Below are positions 52,401 through 59,443 of a DNA stretch of 64,000 nt, one piece after another; the stretch's first letter is position 1, and every line of letters begins with the position of its first letter. Both the position numbers and the translations under genes were made by a program. The notes beneath the pieces are model-generated. The model searched no databases. It was not told the origin of the DNA and saw only the letters and a list, made by a program, of their open reading frames with translations. The stretch comes from Phaseolus vulgaris (lineage: Eukaryota; Streptophyta; Magnoliopsida; Fabales; Fabaceae): contig NC_023758.2 of assembly GCF_000499845.2 (NCBI RefSeq), forward strand, positions 49,314,921 through 49,378,920, given 5' to 3'.

Positions 52401-53301
52401 GTTTCCTGTAACAGGAGCTGAGAGGCATGGTCTTCCTGGTGTCCTCTCTGGTGAATCAATTTGAATGAATTGTTTATAAGTTTCTTAAATATTTAAAGTA
52501 ACATTAAGAATTGCCAGTGGCAATTGTTGCTTGAGATGAAGTATTCTCTTTGCTTGGCTACTGACCGTGTTTTCTTTTTCTTCTTTCTTTATTGAAGGAG
52601 TTGCATTAGGGATTACAGGACTTGTGGCTAAACCTGCTGCTAGTATACTTGAAGTAACGGGAAAAACTGCTCTCAGTATTAGAAACCGTAGTAAACCCAG
52701 TCAATTAAGACCGCAACACTATAGGGTTCGGCTTCGAAGGCCACTGTGCCGTGAATTTCCATTAAAACCTTATTCGTGGGAAGAAGCAGTTGGAACATCC
52801 GTACTTGTGGAAGCTGATGATGGTTTGAAGTTCAAAGATGAGAAGCTAGTGGCTTGCAAAGCCCTTAAAGAAGCTGGAAAATTTGTTGTCTTAACAGAAA
52901 GATTTGTACTGATTGTTTTCAGTGCGAGTTTGATGAACTTAGGCAAGCCTGAATTCTGTGGCATCCCTGTTGATTTGGAGTGGATAGTTGAATGGGAGAT
53001 TGGATTGGAGAATATAATACATGCGGACAGTAGTGAAGGGGTTGTACACATAGTTGGTAGTAGACCAGAGTCCTTATTAAGACAAAATCAGCATTCTCCC
53101 AAGGGAGGTAGTGGTGGCAGAACAAGATCTGTACGTTGGAACCAATATGCCACTCATCTTCCATTTCCTCAGACAAATTTGGAACTGGCAAGTAAGGAAG
53201 ATGCAGCCAATTTGTTACAGATTTTATTGTCTGCTATCGAAAAAGAGAAAGGTAAAGCATGGGACTGTGGGCGGATTCTGCATCGTGCTAGAATGAAATA
53301 G
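2816..53301 (+). CDS. VPS13-like intermembrane lipid transfer protein (SHRUBBY-type), 47 exons
   Basis: A giant bridge-like lipid-transfer protein; family members form a hydrophobic groove between membranes at contact sites. The start codon opens the canonical [21 protein letters not shown]-terminus. Order of domains: Chorein_N (residues about 1-115, exons 1-4), extended chorein/VPS13 repeats (exons 5-27), the SHR-BD/Vps13 adaptor-binding region (about 1880-2660, exons 28-34), then the conserved C-terminal region (about 2780-3240, exons 38-46) and a PH-like C-terminus (exon 47). All 46 introns have GT-AG ends and consistent phases. The only discrepancy is a one-base loss inside exon 24, between 31935 and 31962, causing a stop at 31963. 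The closed length is about 3,465 codons. That length and the absence of a C2 domain suggest the SHRUBBY/VPS13M2 group, which in Arabidopsis is linked to SHORT-ROOT and root patterning (family knowledge; orthology is inferred). Introns hold more than ten transposons. Exon coordinates are in the block entries. Confidence 0.93.
4644..4806 (+). mobile_element. Au-like SINE in intron 4
   Basis: The 5' part has a tRNA-like RNA polymerase III promoter: box A near GGTGCAACAATAAAGTT and box B near TGTTCAAATCC. It is followed by AACAGCCTTTCTGC and a tail reading CATCTACCATCCTC...GAGCCTCGTACACTGGG before a T-rich end. That layout and wording match the Au SINE family of flowering plants as I know it. It sits in the sense orientation inside intron 4. 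An antisense copy exists at about 57592-57754 because the inverted arm includes it. It is not a functional tRNA gene. Confidence 0.8.
4976..5339. mobile_element. hAT-type MITE in intron 4
   Basis: About 364 bp with short terminal inverted repeats, TAGGGCT at the left and AGCCCTA at the right. The interior is made of AAATTGAATT-type low-complexity sequence, as in many plant hAT MITEs. The flanks look like an 8-bp target duplication, AACTTATC (4968-4975) and AACTTAGT (5340-5347), six of eight bases equal. It encodes nothing. It is duplicated in the inverted arm. Confidence 0.65.
6000..6640. repeat. Repeat-derived intron 5 DNA; inverted-repeat breakpoint inside
   Basis: Starts with AACCGTATTGGGCTAGCTC, then a GATG/TTGATGG-rich purine stretch (about 6050-6300). 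It ends near 6602-6625 with GTTTACTTGCGATTTTGACA, resembling the right end of the MULE-type element at 26272-26847. No matching left terminus was found, so the element type is uncertain. The arm of the inverted repeat stops at 6301, within this stretch. Confidence 0.35.
8025..8600. repeat. Degenerate tandem duplication of LTR/tail sequence
   Basis: Sequence from about 8025-8290 is repeated with changes at about 8336-8600. Shared pieces include AATCAAATCATATCTC, ACAAGCTTGTTA.AAATGTC and AAAGTAAATAATGACAAAT. It covers the end of the antisense LTR and its adjoining internal tail. This suggests a local duplication in the element after or during insertion. Confidence 0.6.
8880..11324 (+). mobile_element. 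Sense Ty1/copia element with two LTRs, degenerate, nested in intron 7
   Basis: The 5' LTR is 8880-9014 (TGTTAGATG...TTTTCACA), followed at once by primer-binding-site sequence TGGTATCGAGAGCC. The 3' LTR begins at 10952 and ends near 11324, but is split by another LTR. The interior keeps broken reverse transcriptase (about 9496-10150; [23 protein letters not shown], and an intact YVDD box at 10032-10043 within [10 protein letters not shown]) and RNase H (about 10314-10850; [33 protein letters not shown]). Gag, protease and most of integrase are missing. Stops and frameshifts are frequent, so it is dead. The LTRs belong to the same family as the 3' LTR at 46090-46229. Confidence 0.82.
11071..11301 (-). 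mobile_element. Solo LTR nested in the 3' LTR of the copia element
   Basis: A 231-bp block beginning TG and ending CA splits the 3' LTR of the surrounding copia element: sequence matching CCTATAGCTAG is on one side and TTAGTTTTCTTCTACTTTCA on the other. On the minus strand it starts TGTTGCATAATC and carries a TATA-like CTATAAATAGAG. That is typical of an LTR. I see no coding region and no clean target duplication. This is the third layer of insertion in intron 7. Confidence 0.55.
11912..14925 (+). CDS. VPS13 exons 8-11
   Basis: Exons: 11912-12119, 13306-13374, 13487-13566, 14776-14925. They continue the extended chorein region. Clear family pieces are [20 protein letters not shown] (exon 8), [12 protein letters not shown] (exon 9), [10 protein letters not shown] (exon 10) and [20 protein letters not shown] followed by SWRYFGDRL (exon 11). 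The donor of exon 9 is the GT at 13375, because only that choice keeps the frame into exon 10. The donor of exon 11 lies in a 12-bp tandem repeat, CGATTGTAAGTT twice (14921-14932, 14933-14944). Use of the second copy would add an in-frame TAA. Confidence 0.92.
12255..12274. repeat. (GA)n microsatellite in intron 8
   Basis: About ten GA units in a row in intron 8. Simple sequence only, with no other signal around it. Confidence 0.85.
12837..12855. repeat. Uninterrupted poly-G run (~19 G) in intron 8
   Basis: A single homopolymer of about 19 G on the + strand, flanked by GATCAAGAA and AGTGGG. Runs of G this long are rare in plant DNA and could form a quadruplex. Their exact length is often miscalled, so the count is uncertain. 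Confidence 0.8.
15691..16186. mobile_element. Non-autonomous Mutator-like element in intron 11
   Basis: The left end GGTTATCGAACTCGCGAG and the right end CTCGCGAGTTTGACAACC form an imperfect terminal inverted repeat of 18 bp. Both sides are followed by the same 11 bases, TTGATCACATT (15677-15687 and 16187-16197), in keeping with the long target duplications of MULEs. The interior is rich in ACTCG/CGAGT motifs and shows no transposase. A diverged relative lies at 26272-26847. Confidence 0.72.
16332..16507 (-). mobile_element. Solo LTR (copia type), antisense, intron 11
   Basis: On the minus strand it begins TGTTAGTTATAGC, contains TATTGGGTATTATAAATACC (TATA box) and ends CAATCTTTTA. It matches the LTR at 28513-28683 over its whole length, apart from scattered changes and extra AGAGAAAG repeats. 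Flanks CTCTC (16327-16331) and CTCTT (16508-16512) agree at four of five bases, as expected for an LTR target duplication. No internal region is attached, so it is a solo LTR. Confidence 0.8.
17421..17756. mobile_element. MITE in intron 11
   Basis: A 336-bp non-coding unit with long imperfect terminal inverted repeats. The left end GCCATTGTTTCCTGCACCCA pairs with GCAATTGCTTCCTACACCCA read from the right end, and the similarity goes on through TTTTTGA.CCTGCA. TTTAG directly flanks both ends (17416-17420, 17757-17761), a likely target duplication. The interior repeats TTCCAGAATC/GGATTCTGG-like pieces. The superfamily is uncertain. Confidence 0.7.
17960..18330 (+). mobile_element. Possible copia gag remnant
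   Basis: A short reading frame and its frameshifted continuation give [14 protein letters not shown] and similar text, reminiscent of copia gag (the usual pattern is ...VVGC.T..E.W..L...). No LTR is attached. The match is weak. Confidence 0.3.
19467..25727 (+). CDS. VPS13 exons 12-20
   Basis: Exons: 19467-19530, 19806-19907, 21489-21680, 22135-22262, 22763-22913, 23388-23480, 23591-23692, 25481-25539, 25625-25727. They cover residues about 351-682 of the elongated lipid channel. Recognisable pieces are [19 protein letters not shown] (exon 12), [20 protein letters not shown] (exon 13), [15 protein letters not shown] (exon 14), [15 protein letters not shown] (exon 16) and [18 protein letters not shown] (exon 20). 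All phases close. Introns 13 and 18 contain copia remnants. Exon 16 uses an AAG-type acceptor (CTAAG), chosen because it keeps frame and family sequence. Confidence 0.91.
20040..21410 (+). mobile_element. Internally deleted Ty1/copia element in intron 13
   Basis: Begins mid-integrase/linker with GYKCLS, then a reverse transcriptase start ([20 protein letters not shown], about 20495-20555) that runs directly into gag-type sequence ([12 protein letters not shown]...[11 protein letters not shown], about 20573-20770). Gag lies after RT, which is the wrong order, so an internal rearrangement occurred. RNase H pieces follow ([23 protein letters not shown]; 20850-21120), then the tail and a 3' LTR starting TGTTAGC at 21284 with a TATA-like TATAAATAATC. 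A related LTR plus gag is at 51204-51800. It has many stops and is inactive. Confidence 0.75.
24290..25185 (+). mobile_element. Ty1/copia fragment in intron 18
   Basis: LTR-like sequence ends at about 24402 and is followed by a primer-binding-site-like TGGTATCCACGAT. After a gag scrap comes the aspartic protease motif [12 protein letters not shown] (about 24775-24810). It continues through frameshifts to a GAG-pre-integrase-like piece ending LCLGHPS (about 25170). The 3' half and 3' LTR are missing. The coding sequence is broken by stops. Confidence 0.68.
26272..26847. mobile_element. Degenerate MULE-type element in intron 20
   Basis: The left end AATGTTGTCAAATTCAAGAA and the right end TACTCGCGATTTTGACAAAA are imperfect inverted repeats of the same type as the 15691-16186 element. 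The flanks CATCCTATC and GATCCCTATG are similar and may be an eroded target duplication. No transposase is visible. Confidence 0.5.
27496..27872 (+). mobile_element. TRIM (short non-autonomous LTR element) in intron 20
   Basis: Two ~118-bp direct repeats, 27496-27613 and 27753-27872, share GACATTGACTAGAGATAAG-type starts and AAGTGGGTGCAA...TTCACTTCT ends. Between them are a primer-binding-site-like TGGTTTCACAATC at 27614 and about 130 bp of non-coding DNA. This is the layout of a TRIM. Similar elements are in introns 33 and 45. Confidence 0.72.
28513..29265 (+). mobile_element. Ty1/copia fragment with 5' LTR in intron 20
   Basis: The 5' LTR at 28513-28683 (TGTTAGTTATAGC...CAATCTTTTA) is directly followed by the primer binding site TGGTATCAAGAGCAAGC. 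Then comes a gag start ([16 protein letters not shown], about 28792-28840), followed by a jump to a reverse-transcriptase start resembling [12 protein letters not shown] (about 29150-29240). A large internal deletion removed gag to integrase, and no 3' LTR is seen. The LTR family is the same as the solo LTR at 16332-16507. Confidence 0.75.
29418..33666 (+). CDS. VPS13 exons 21-25, with one frameshift in exon 24
   Basis: Exons: 29418-29603, 29710-29826, 29963-30243, 30843-32409, 32522-33666, encoding the middle of the channel (residues about 683-1781). Exon 24 is 1,567 bp as sequenced but needs 1,568 for the known phases at both ends. The first frame runs from 30843 to a TAG at 31963, and the second frame is open from 31935 onward through [16 protein letters not shown] and [20 protein letters not shown] to the exon end. 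The single missing base therefore lies between 31935 and 31962, near CCTCTGGGAGCAC. A spliced explanation would need an intron under 50 bp, which is unlikely. Either this allele makes a truncated protein of about 1,250 residues or a G-run base was dropped in sequencing. Confidence 0.9.
33904..38517 (+). CDS. VPS13 exons 26-34: SHR-BD / adaptor-binding region
   Basis: Exons: 33904-34032, 34133-34288, 34890-35462, 35565-35636, 35734-36138, 36253-36436, 36516-37254, 37602-37718, 38244-38517. Exons 28-34 hold the SHR-BD/Vps13 adaptor-binding domain. In the family this beta-rich region binds partner proteins that set membrane location; in Arabidopsis SHRUBBY it was linked to the SHORT-ROOT transcription factor. 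Recognisable pieces are [20 protein letters not shown] (exons 29-30), [20 protein letters not shown] (exon 30), WWxSG-type repeats such as [14 protein letters not shown] (exon 34) and [17 protein letters not shown]. All frames close. Part of this block (33939-35562) is duplicated at 1-1624. Confidence 0.93.
37852..38180 (+). mobile_element. TRIM in intron 33
   Basis: Two related repeats at about 37852-37985 and 38064-38180 share AAAAAC.GAAG.CCCACA, ATAAGTGA and TTTA.GCACTT-like pieces. The first is followed by a primer-binding-site-like TGGTATCATAACTTA at 37986. Both are preceded by a matching TAGTGCTGGA.GT.AGAGA. Non-coding. Confidence 0.65.
38978..41060 (+). mobile_element. Ty1/copia fragment in intron 34
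   Basis: The 5' LTR at 38978-39182 (TGTTAGAGATATGAC...) is followed by TGGTATCAAATCC, a primer-binding site. A gag CCHC-type zinc knuckle remnant, [16 protein letters not shown], is at about 40316-40366. Then come a protease-like GPWILDCA (about 40681) and a late-integrase [16 protein letters not shown] (about 40880-40930). RT, RNase H and the 3' LTR are not found. The LTR family matches the antisense LTRs in intron 7. The stretch at 39720-39960 may be another LTR, but this is unproven. Confidence 0.68.
41927..49561 (+). CDS. VPS13 exons 35-45
   Basis: Exons: 41927-42040, 42109-42192, 46972-47022, 47110-47289, 47367-47680, 47793-48149, 48242-48305, 48554-48700, 49074-49178, 49262-49372, 49457-49561. 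They encode residues about 2665-3208, including the conserved C-terminal region. Recognisable pieces are [19 protein letters not shown] (exon 38), [20 protein letters not shown] (exon 39), [20 protein letters not shown] (exon 40) and [20 protein letters not shown] (exon 43). Exon 41 begins at 48242, not after the later CCAG, because only this choice gives [14 protein letters not shown] in frame. Intron 36 (4.8 kb) contains a near-complete copia element. Confidence 0.93.
42390..46229 (+). mobile_element. Near-complete Ty1/copia retrotransposon in intron 36, 5' LTR lost
   Basis: Only the last ~20 bases of the 5' LTR remain (CTTTTCCTTTAATA), followed by a primer-binding-site-like TGGTATCTAGAAC at about 42422. 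The order is normal: gag ([17 protein letters not shown], about 42690-42880), aspartic protease ([10 protein letters not shown], about 43111), GAG-pre-integrase (43450-43610), integrase core ([24 protein letters not shown], 43680-44057), reverse transcriptase (44590-45250), RNase H (45330-46053; [22 protein letters not shown]), a GAGGGGGAG polypurine tract, and a 3' LTR at 46090-46229. The catalytic box YVDD is changed to YVKD (about 45134), gag is shortened, and stops occur at 43617, 44055 and 44779. It is therefore not active. The LTR family matches the element at 8880-11324. Confidence 0.88.
49804..51096 (+). mobile_element. Non-autonomous LTR element (probably gypsy-derived) in intron 45
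   Basis: A 5' LTR (49804 to about 50045, TGTTAGGTTACACATAGAGG start) and a shortened 3' LTR (50950-51096, ending CTAACA) share long stretches. Flanks CGGAT and CGGTA are near-equal 5-mers. The interior is gag-like only: charged, lysine/glutamate-rich sequence (50080-50700) with no protease, RT or integrase. A ~103-bp segment encoding [15 protein letters not shown] is present twice in tandem (about 50180 and 50286). Before the 3' LTR is TTGAGGACAAGGTTGTTTTT, common near the 3' end of legume gypsy elements. Confidence 0.7.
50288..50701 (+). pseudogene. Gag-like fragment inside the intron 45 element
   Basis: A 137-codon open frame begins [20 protein letters not shown] and is highly charged, with likely coiled-coil character near its start. 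An upstream out-of-frame copy of the same segment (about 50180-50270) shows that the true gag start lay earlier. No zinc knuckle is seen. It belongs to the LTR element and is not a host gene. Confidence 0.5.
51204..51800 (+). mobile_element. Ty1/copia fragment (LTR plus gag) in intron 45
   Basis: An LTR from TGTTAGC at 51204 to about 51355 (TGCTTATATATTAG as TATA region) is followed by TGATATCTAGACATG at the primer-binding position. Broken gag then reads in pieces resembling [31 protein letters not shown] (51590-51790). It ends abruptly. It is the same family as the element at 20040-21410. Confidence 0.65.
51883..52045 (-). mobile_element. TRIM-type solo LTR, antisense, intron 45
   Basis: On the minus strand it begins TGTTAGAAATGTCC, contains GTCAACTAGAGATA, and ends with CCAGTTTTGTAAGATTGAG and TTAGACCTAAACTT. 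This is the typical body of the TRIM LTRs at 27496 and 37852. A further scrap in + orientation (GGTTTTGTAGGGTTGAGTAAGAC, about 52148-52170) may belong to another copy. Confidence 0.5.
52381..53301 (+). CDS. VPS13 exons 46-47: C-terminus, PH-like domain
   Basis: Exons: 52381-52450 and 52598-53301 (stop TAG at 53299-53301). They encode [20 protein letters not shown], then [20 protein letters not shown], the end of the VPS13 C-terminal region. After this comes a PH-like module of about 180 residues ([58 protein letters not shown]). In the family such a C-terminal PH module helps membrane attachment. The acceptor at 52598 (ATTGAAG) is a non-CAG type but is the only one that joins G+GA into Gly in frame. 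The stop gives ...HRARMK. Confidence 0.93.
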
Positions 53302-56096
53302 GTTTATTATGTCTGTATTATGGAAATGTAGTTTCTACCACTAAAATTCAAATCTAGATTGGCATGCCTTTTTCATAAATTGGAATCACCAAGCTTTCTG
53401 GCTTTGGGGAGGAAAGAAGATAAGCACTTACATACATGTCTTCATTCACATTTGATAAACGAATACATTTGTTTGCGGCTCTTTACAGTTTTAGGCTCAG
53501 AGTCCCCTTACCTACCTACATTTGGCCTCCATGCCGTTCTGCTTCCTCAAAACCTTCCAGGTCTAGAACGAAGGAAACATGGAAGGAGGAAGGAAATTTT
53601 TATGTAGAAAATCAAAGCAATGAGCAAACAACTTAATATGTTTTGTCCTAGTTAAGCATTTGTATAGCAAAGAATTGTGTATATTTTGCCGTTACCATTT
53701 TTTTCGGCGATGTTAATATTACCAACGATTGTGTAAATATTATTGTTTAGATTTTTTAGTAACTCCCTTGGTTCAATAAGATTATTTATTGTCTAAGAAG
53801 ATTTGTCCTAAGCTACTACGCAATTTTTTAAAGGTAAATCTTTTTTAGAGAAAGATTCTTAAAAAGTATAAGTATATTTTTTCACAAAAGAAAAAAAAAA
53901 ACTGCTTTTAAAAGGAAAAGTTCTAGTTTTTTTTTAAAATGAACGGCAGGTTTTAATCTCTATTCCCCTTATAGAACTAATCTGGGCTGTATTGTTTGGT
54001 TTGATTTCTTATTAAAAATATGTACAAACTAAGAATAAAAATGATATGTTTTGGATATAAGAATTATTTAATCAAACTACACTATTTGTGGTTTGTTTTA
54101 GATCTATCTTGTAACTTTATTATATAATATTGTTAGTACATGTATTTAATCTTTTTTTTATATGACGTTATAATGTTATATGAAAACTTTTACTCTCTAC
54201 TTTAATATTATATACAATACTGAATAATTTGTTTAAACATATTTACAATTTTTTATTTATTTGTGGGCAAAGGAACTATAATAAAATATAAAGGTAGACG
54301 GGTGTATATGTTTATACAACAACAAAAATACAAAGAACAAATGTATTTATATTGTATTTATTGACATAAATAATAGATAACTTTTAGGATCTATAAGTTT
54401 CACAATCTACTTGTATAAGTATGTAATAAATTCAAAACATAAACAATAAATTGAATTTCTTTTGTATTGTTTTCTTTCAATACTCAGTTATTTCATCATA
54501 TAGCAATTTTCTCCTCCAATGTTAATAATACAACATTTATACTATAACGGCAACACTTCCTGCACTTTATTTATATGTTAAAAATAGTGTTATTTTTCTT
54601 TGAGATTATAACTATAAATGAAGTTAGACACATTAAGTTTTCTTCTCAAATACAATATTTAGCATATAGTTGAAATTAAAGATAATATAAGATAATAATG
54701 ATAAAATGACAATACAATAATAAGAGGTAACAAGTAGTGATGAGAATAATATTGATGTTAATCATGGTATTGTTAATAATAATAATAATAATGATGATAA
54801 TAATGACAAGATGAAATGAAATGATGCTGGTGAATGGTAAAAACAATGATAAAAAGTGATGATAATTATTACAATAATAATGACAACGACGTGATAATTG
54901 TTTTGAATGAAGATAACATTATAATAACAAAATGATAATAGTAGTAAACATGACCAGAAATGTGAAAGTGGTGATAAGTGTTTTGGTAACAATAGTATAA
55001 ATAATAGTGGTTAATCATGGTGTGGAGGTGTTGGCAATGTTGATGGTTGGTATGATAAATATGATTAAGATAATGAAAACAATATATTTGAGAATTATAA
55101 AACAATAACCAAATATATTGGTGGTGAAGAAAACAAATTATAATAAAAAAGGTTAAATAGTCAGGCGAAACAACTTCCAAATATAGGTTTCGTAGGCTAT
55201 ATAGTATCTCAAACGGTAAAGGAAAAAAAAAAAAAGAGGATCATAGTTTTATTCAAACTTGGAACTTCTAATCATAGTTTTTTGGATTGTAATTGTGAAT
55301 TAATTAACTGATTTAAATAAGATTCATTTAACTGGGTTTATTTACACTTATTCATCGAACTGGTTTATTTAGACTTTAACTGTTATTTTTGTTAAATTTT
55401 AGATTTTTAGTTAGAAAAATGGTTTAATTCCTTGTCCAATAACTCATTTATTAAGACTTAATGGAAAAAAAAAATATCTTAATAACATTAAATGTGATAG
55501 ATGAAGGTATAGAAAGATTTGATGGAAGAAACGTGCGAGTGAGCCTATATTAATCAAAATTCAAGTTTCTTTACTGAATAAAAACAAAAAATCTGAATAA
55601 AAGAATTAGAAAATATAATCTACAATATTTTATAAACAAGTTTGGAAGTAAATAATCTGAAAAAAAAAGGGAAAACAAAATTTAAAATAAAATGGAAATA
55701 AAAAATCTGAAATTTCTGAAAAAATGGACACTGAGAATTTGTGGACAACATCAAAACCACAATCTAATTCCAAGATTCAAGGAAAGCAATAATTTGAGTT
55801 AGGCTAAGTCTAACAAAAAAAAATTGTAGCTATATTTAAGCTTTTATATTTATATCCTCTATTTTGAAAAAATGGAAACGAAGCAATGAAAAATCCAAAT
55901 AAAGTGCAACCATTGAATGAAGTAGTGGAAAGTAGACTAATCAAATGGGATAAGTTTAATTGTGCTCCTTCCAATCCTTTTCACTTAACAATTTAAGGTT
56001 ATGTGACTATTCAATTCTTTCATCAGTTGGTGAAAGAAAAGTAAAAAAGAAAAGGTGATGAATTGCTGATTCGTATCAAAGGTGCAAAATTACACT
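53302..56096. other. VPS13 3' flank and A+T-rich intergenic DNA
   Basis: The first few hundred bases are probably 3' UTR; AATAA-like motifs occur near 53776 and beyond, but no cleavage site can be fixed. From about 53820 the DNA is very A+T-rich, with AAT/GAT trinucleotide repeats at about 54690-55140. No exon, transposon protein or RNA gene is visible. The inverted copy of the VPS13 5' end starts at 56097. Confidence 0.6.
54690..55140. repeat. AAT/GATAAT-rich low-complexity block
   Basis: Long stretches of TAATAATGATGATAATAATG and variants on the + strand. The long frames seen on the minus strand here are an effect of the trinucleotide repeat. Confidence 0.75.
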
Positions 56097-59000
56097 AATC
56101 GCGACGAACCCATTGTTCTCCCATTGTTGGCTACCAACGACCCTAATATAACTGTCGCAGGTCATCATCAACCCCCATATCACCAACACTAACCCTCCCA
56201 TAATTGTCCGACCCTCCCATCATTATTGTTAAACATCCCATTACCATCCTCATTGTTGAGCTCCCATCACCATCAACATCATTGAAGCTCCCATCAACGT
56301 AACCAAAGCTCCAATTGCCACCACCAACACTCCTTCATCGTCACCAATTGTTGAGGGTATAACCAAACTGGTTCCTAGTTTGACTGGTTGAGCTAGCCCA
56401 ATACGGTTTAAAAAAATGCACTATTAACACTTTTAAGTAGATTGAATGAGGGCACATTACAAATGAAAATCATTCTTGAGCATTTACCAAATAAGACAAG
56501 CTTACAGGACCATGGTCCTTGACACCTAGGACAAACTAGACTAGATTGTCAAGAACACACTAGCCTAGGCATAAACAACAATAATACCTAGTGAAAAAAT
56601 AAATAATCCTACCTTTGTAGTGACATGAGAAATGAACGATTGCCCAGCTTGACTACCTGCAGAAAAAAACCATTAATAAAAACCAAATATACAATTATTT
56701 CACCTTGACAATAGGTTGACCAACACATGGATTAGCACAAGAAAACAGGTCAAAAATTGAAATTTAATCTTGTGGAAGATTATTAAATTCTCAAAAGTTT
56801 GTTAGAAAGAGGAGAGGAAAGTAAAAAGCCATTGGAGGATAATGTATCCTACTGTTCTCTATAGCAAAGCATGTAACAACATAAAAAACATTTTCTCCCA
56901 AATCATTGTTTTATAGGGATTGAAAACCGAACAAACCGACTAGCCAGTAAATAATAAAGATTATTGGTCCCCATCTTGTCTTTGAAAACATATGGATTGA
57001 TCACTACACATTCCTCCCCCGTTAAGAAGAGAAGGAATTGACTAGGACCTACTAAGTTTAGGGCTAAGCAATTAGAATTGAATTGAATTATTATGAAATT
57101 GAATTTTAAAGGTGATTCAACAGAACTGAACTAAATAGTATAATGGTAACAGCATCACGGTTTTAGTGAATTGAATCAAATTAAATTATTCTAAATTTAG
57201 AATTGCTTGAACTATATGAATGGATTGAATTACTACCAATGGACATTTCATTTTAGAATATTTTCCAATTTCATAAGTTATAGTCCAGATTAGTTCAAAC
57301 AGTTTTATATAAGAACAATTCAGTCTTCAAAAATTAAACTAATACAACAATTCAGTTTAATTTTTTTATACAATTCAATTTAGAATCAATTTAGTTCAGT
57401 TCAAATATTTTTGAAAGCCCTAGATAAGTTTCGTATAAATGAAGAAATTGAAATTCATACACTGACACGAGAACCTAAGGTTAATAAAAGTCCTTAAAAA
57501 AGATTCATTGATAAGATATACTGGAATTGAGAAGAAAACCTACCATGGAAAAATGGAAAAGGATGTCAATGTTAATTGTCATTTAATAAGTAAAGAATAA
57601 AAAAGAACCCAGTGTACGAGGCTCCTGATAGTAAGGGTTGAGGATGGTAGATGTAAATAACCTTAGCCCAAAGAGCAGAAAGGCTGTTTACAGGATTTGA
57701 ACACATGAGTCAGGTCACAAAGCAGTAACTTTATTGTTGCACCAAGGCTCGTCCTAATTTATGTTAAGTAATGAATATAAAATATTTTTTTAAAACAGAT
57801 AAAAAAACAAGGTTTCAATATGTCAAGGCAGTGTAGCCACAGGGACAGGGCGAAGGTGCTTTATCAAGAAGTTAGACCTCAAGAATTGACATCATACAGA
57901 AGAAAATTTTAGTTTTTACTTTTTTGGAATAAGAGGTAAACCCTTCTTCAGGCCTTCCATTGAAGTTATAAATAAATTCCCTATCACTCAAATCAAGGTT
58001 CGATACAATCCAAAGCCTTATTTGGAGCTTGACAAGGAAATTTAATTTTTCTTCTTACATATAAAATAAATAAAATATATCTGAACATAAACTCTTCGAA
58101 TCGAAGTTAAATGGCTTACCACACACCCGTCTGGATAATTTCCCCAACTCTGCTGCTGCTAGCTTGGCCTTTTTTCCAGCAAATTCTCTTTTTTCAACAG
58201 CATCAGAACTCCACTATAACAACACGTATAAACTCTACAATAAATATAGTACTTACTACAAATGATACAACTGAGAATCTAAAATTTCTTTACTATTTTT
58301 TTCATTAATGGTTACAAGTATTGGTTATAGGTTGCTTTTGAAAGACAAGCTTAGACACAGAATGCTGGAATTAAGAAGTACCTCTTGATCACCTCGCTGT
58401 GATGCAGAAATAAAGACATCCTCTAAAATTATTATAATGGGGTCCCAAGGCTTTTTCCATGGAATTTTTATGCTTAACTTTCCAACTCGACCTAGCCAAA
58501 TTTTCAAGCTGTTAGGAAAGAAAAAATAGGAGTTCCAAAGAATTTTCCAGTACACTTCTTTCAATCAACCACTTTATCAGAAAAAATTAAAAACAGAACA
58601 GAATAGTTATAAATAGAATACAAAGCGTATGGAGTAGAAAAACAGGTCCAGATTTTTTATGGAAATGAGCTGCATTTGTTAGTTATATTTTGTAGGAGGA
58701 GGAATTTGCTATACCTTGTTTTAGTGCAAAGGGAAGCTGGAGATAATCAAATGCGTCAAGTATTAGCTCCACATTTTCCAATAGTACTTCCTCTATGAAA
58801 TAATAAATGTCTCAAAAATCAGTTCGCCAAGAAAGAGGGGAAGCAGCATTGGCATCAAATCAACGTAACACTAGGGTAATTCCAACACGCACTAACATAC
58901 TCCCAAAAGTTTAGTATCAAAACATAGGAAATATAATTACTGAATAAGCACAACGAGTAAATCACGTACCGAGCCTAATCTTCAGCTGCTCTTTCTGGAT

Positions 59001-59443
59001 ATCTTTGAAATATCGTCCCAAGTAACCCAGAAGCAACTGATGAACCAGTCCTTCAAACATTGCTGGAGAATTATCTTCGCAGTTGCAACATTACTATCTT
59101 AGTTTGATTTCACTCAAATCAAATACCAATCGAATATGGTGTTATAGATTTTCGTGTTTGATATCGTTGTAGTGATTCGAGCGATGATCGTTGTGGGCGG
59201 AAGAAGGGAGCAGAGAGAGAAAAGAGGAAGCCAGTGCTAGTTTTGAATCGAATAGAAAATGGAATACGCTACTTTTTCTGTTTTATATTTATTTTCTCTC
59301 TTTTGTAGGGTTTTTTCGGGTTTTCATGGTAGGAGTGACACGTCATTGGCGCTGGAACCCCGCGTTGGCTGAGGCGGGTAAGGAAATGGTAAAGCATTTC
59401 TTCTGCCTGCACAATTCACATTCTAAGTGTGAAAGTTTAAAAA
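56097..59443 (-). pseudogene. Inverted partial copy of VPS13 promoter and exons 1-5
   Basis: Reverse complement of 2433-6301. On the minus strand it carries the promoter/leader (59061-59443), exon 1 (58970-59060) with its start codon, exon 2 (58715-58792), exon 3 (58382-58491), exon 4 (58120-58213) and exon 5 (56613-56656), all with intact splice sites. Intron 1 lacks 522 bp (3049-3570 of the parent), with a TTG shared at the junction. One substitution was noticed. The left end breaks inside intron 5 at 6301; the right end joins the minisatellite. If transcribed it would run toward the 3' end of VPS13 and encode only the Chorein_N region (about 139 residues) before unrelated sequence. Confidence 0.92.
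57592..57754 (-). mobile_element. Au-like SINE, copy carried in the inverted arm
   Basis: Reverse complement of the SINE at 4644-4806, at the positions predicted by the coordinate sum of 62398. It arrived with the duplicated block and is not an independent insertion. Confidence 0.75.

Noticed and set aside
54762..55180. Minus-strand His/Tyr/Ile-rich frames
   Set aside because: They result from AAT/GAT trinucleotide repeats lacking stop codons in that frame.
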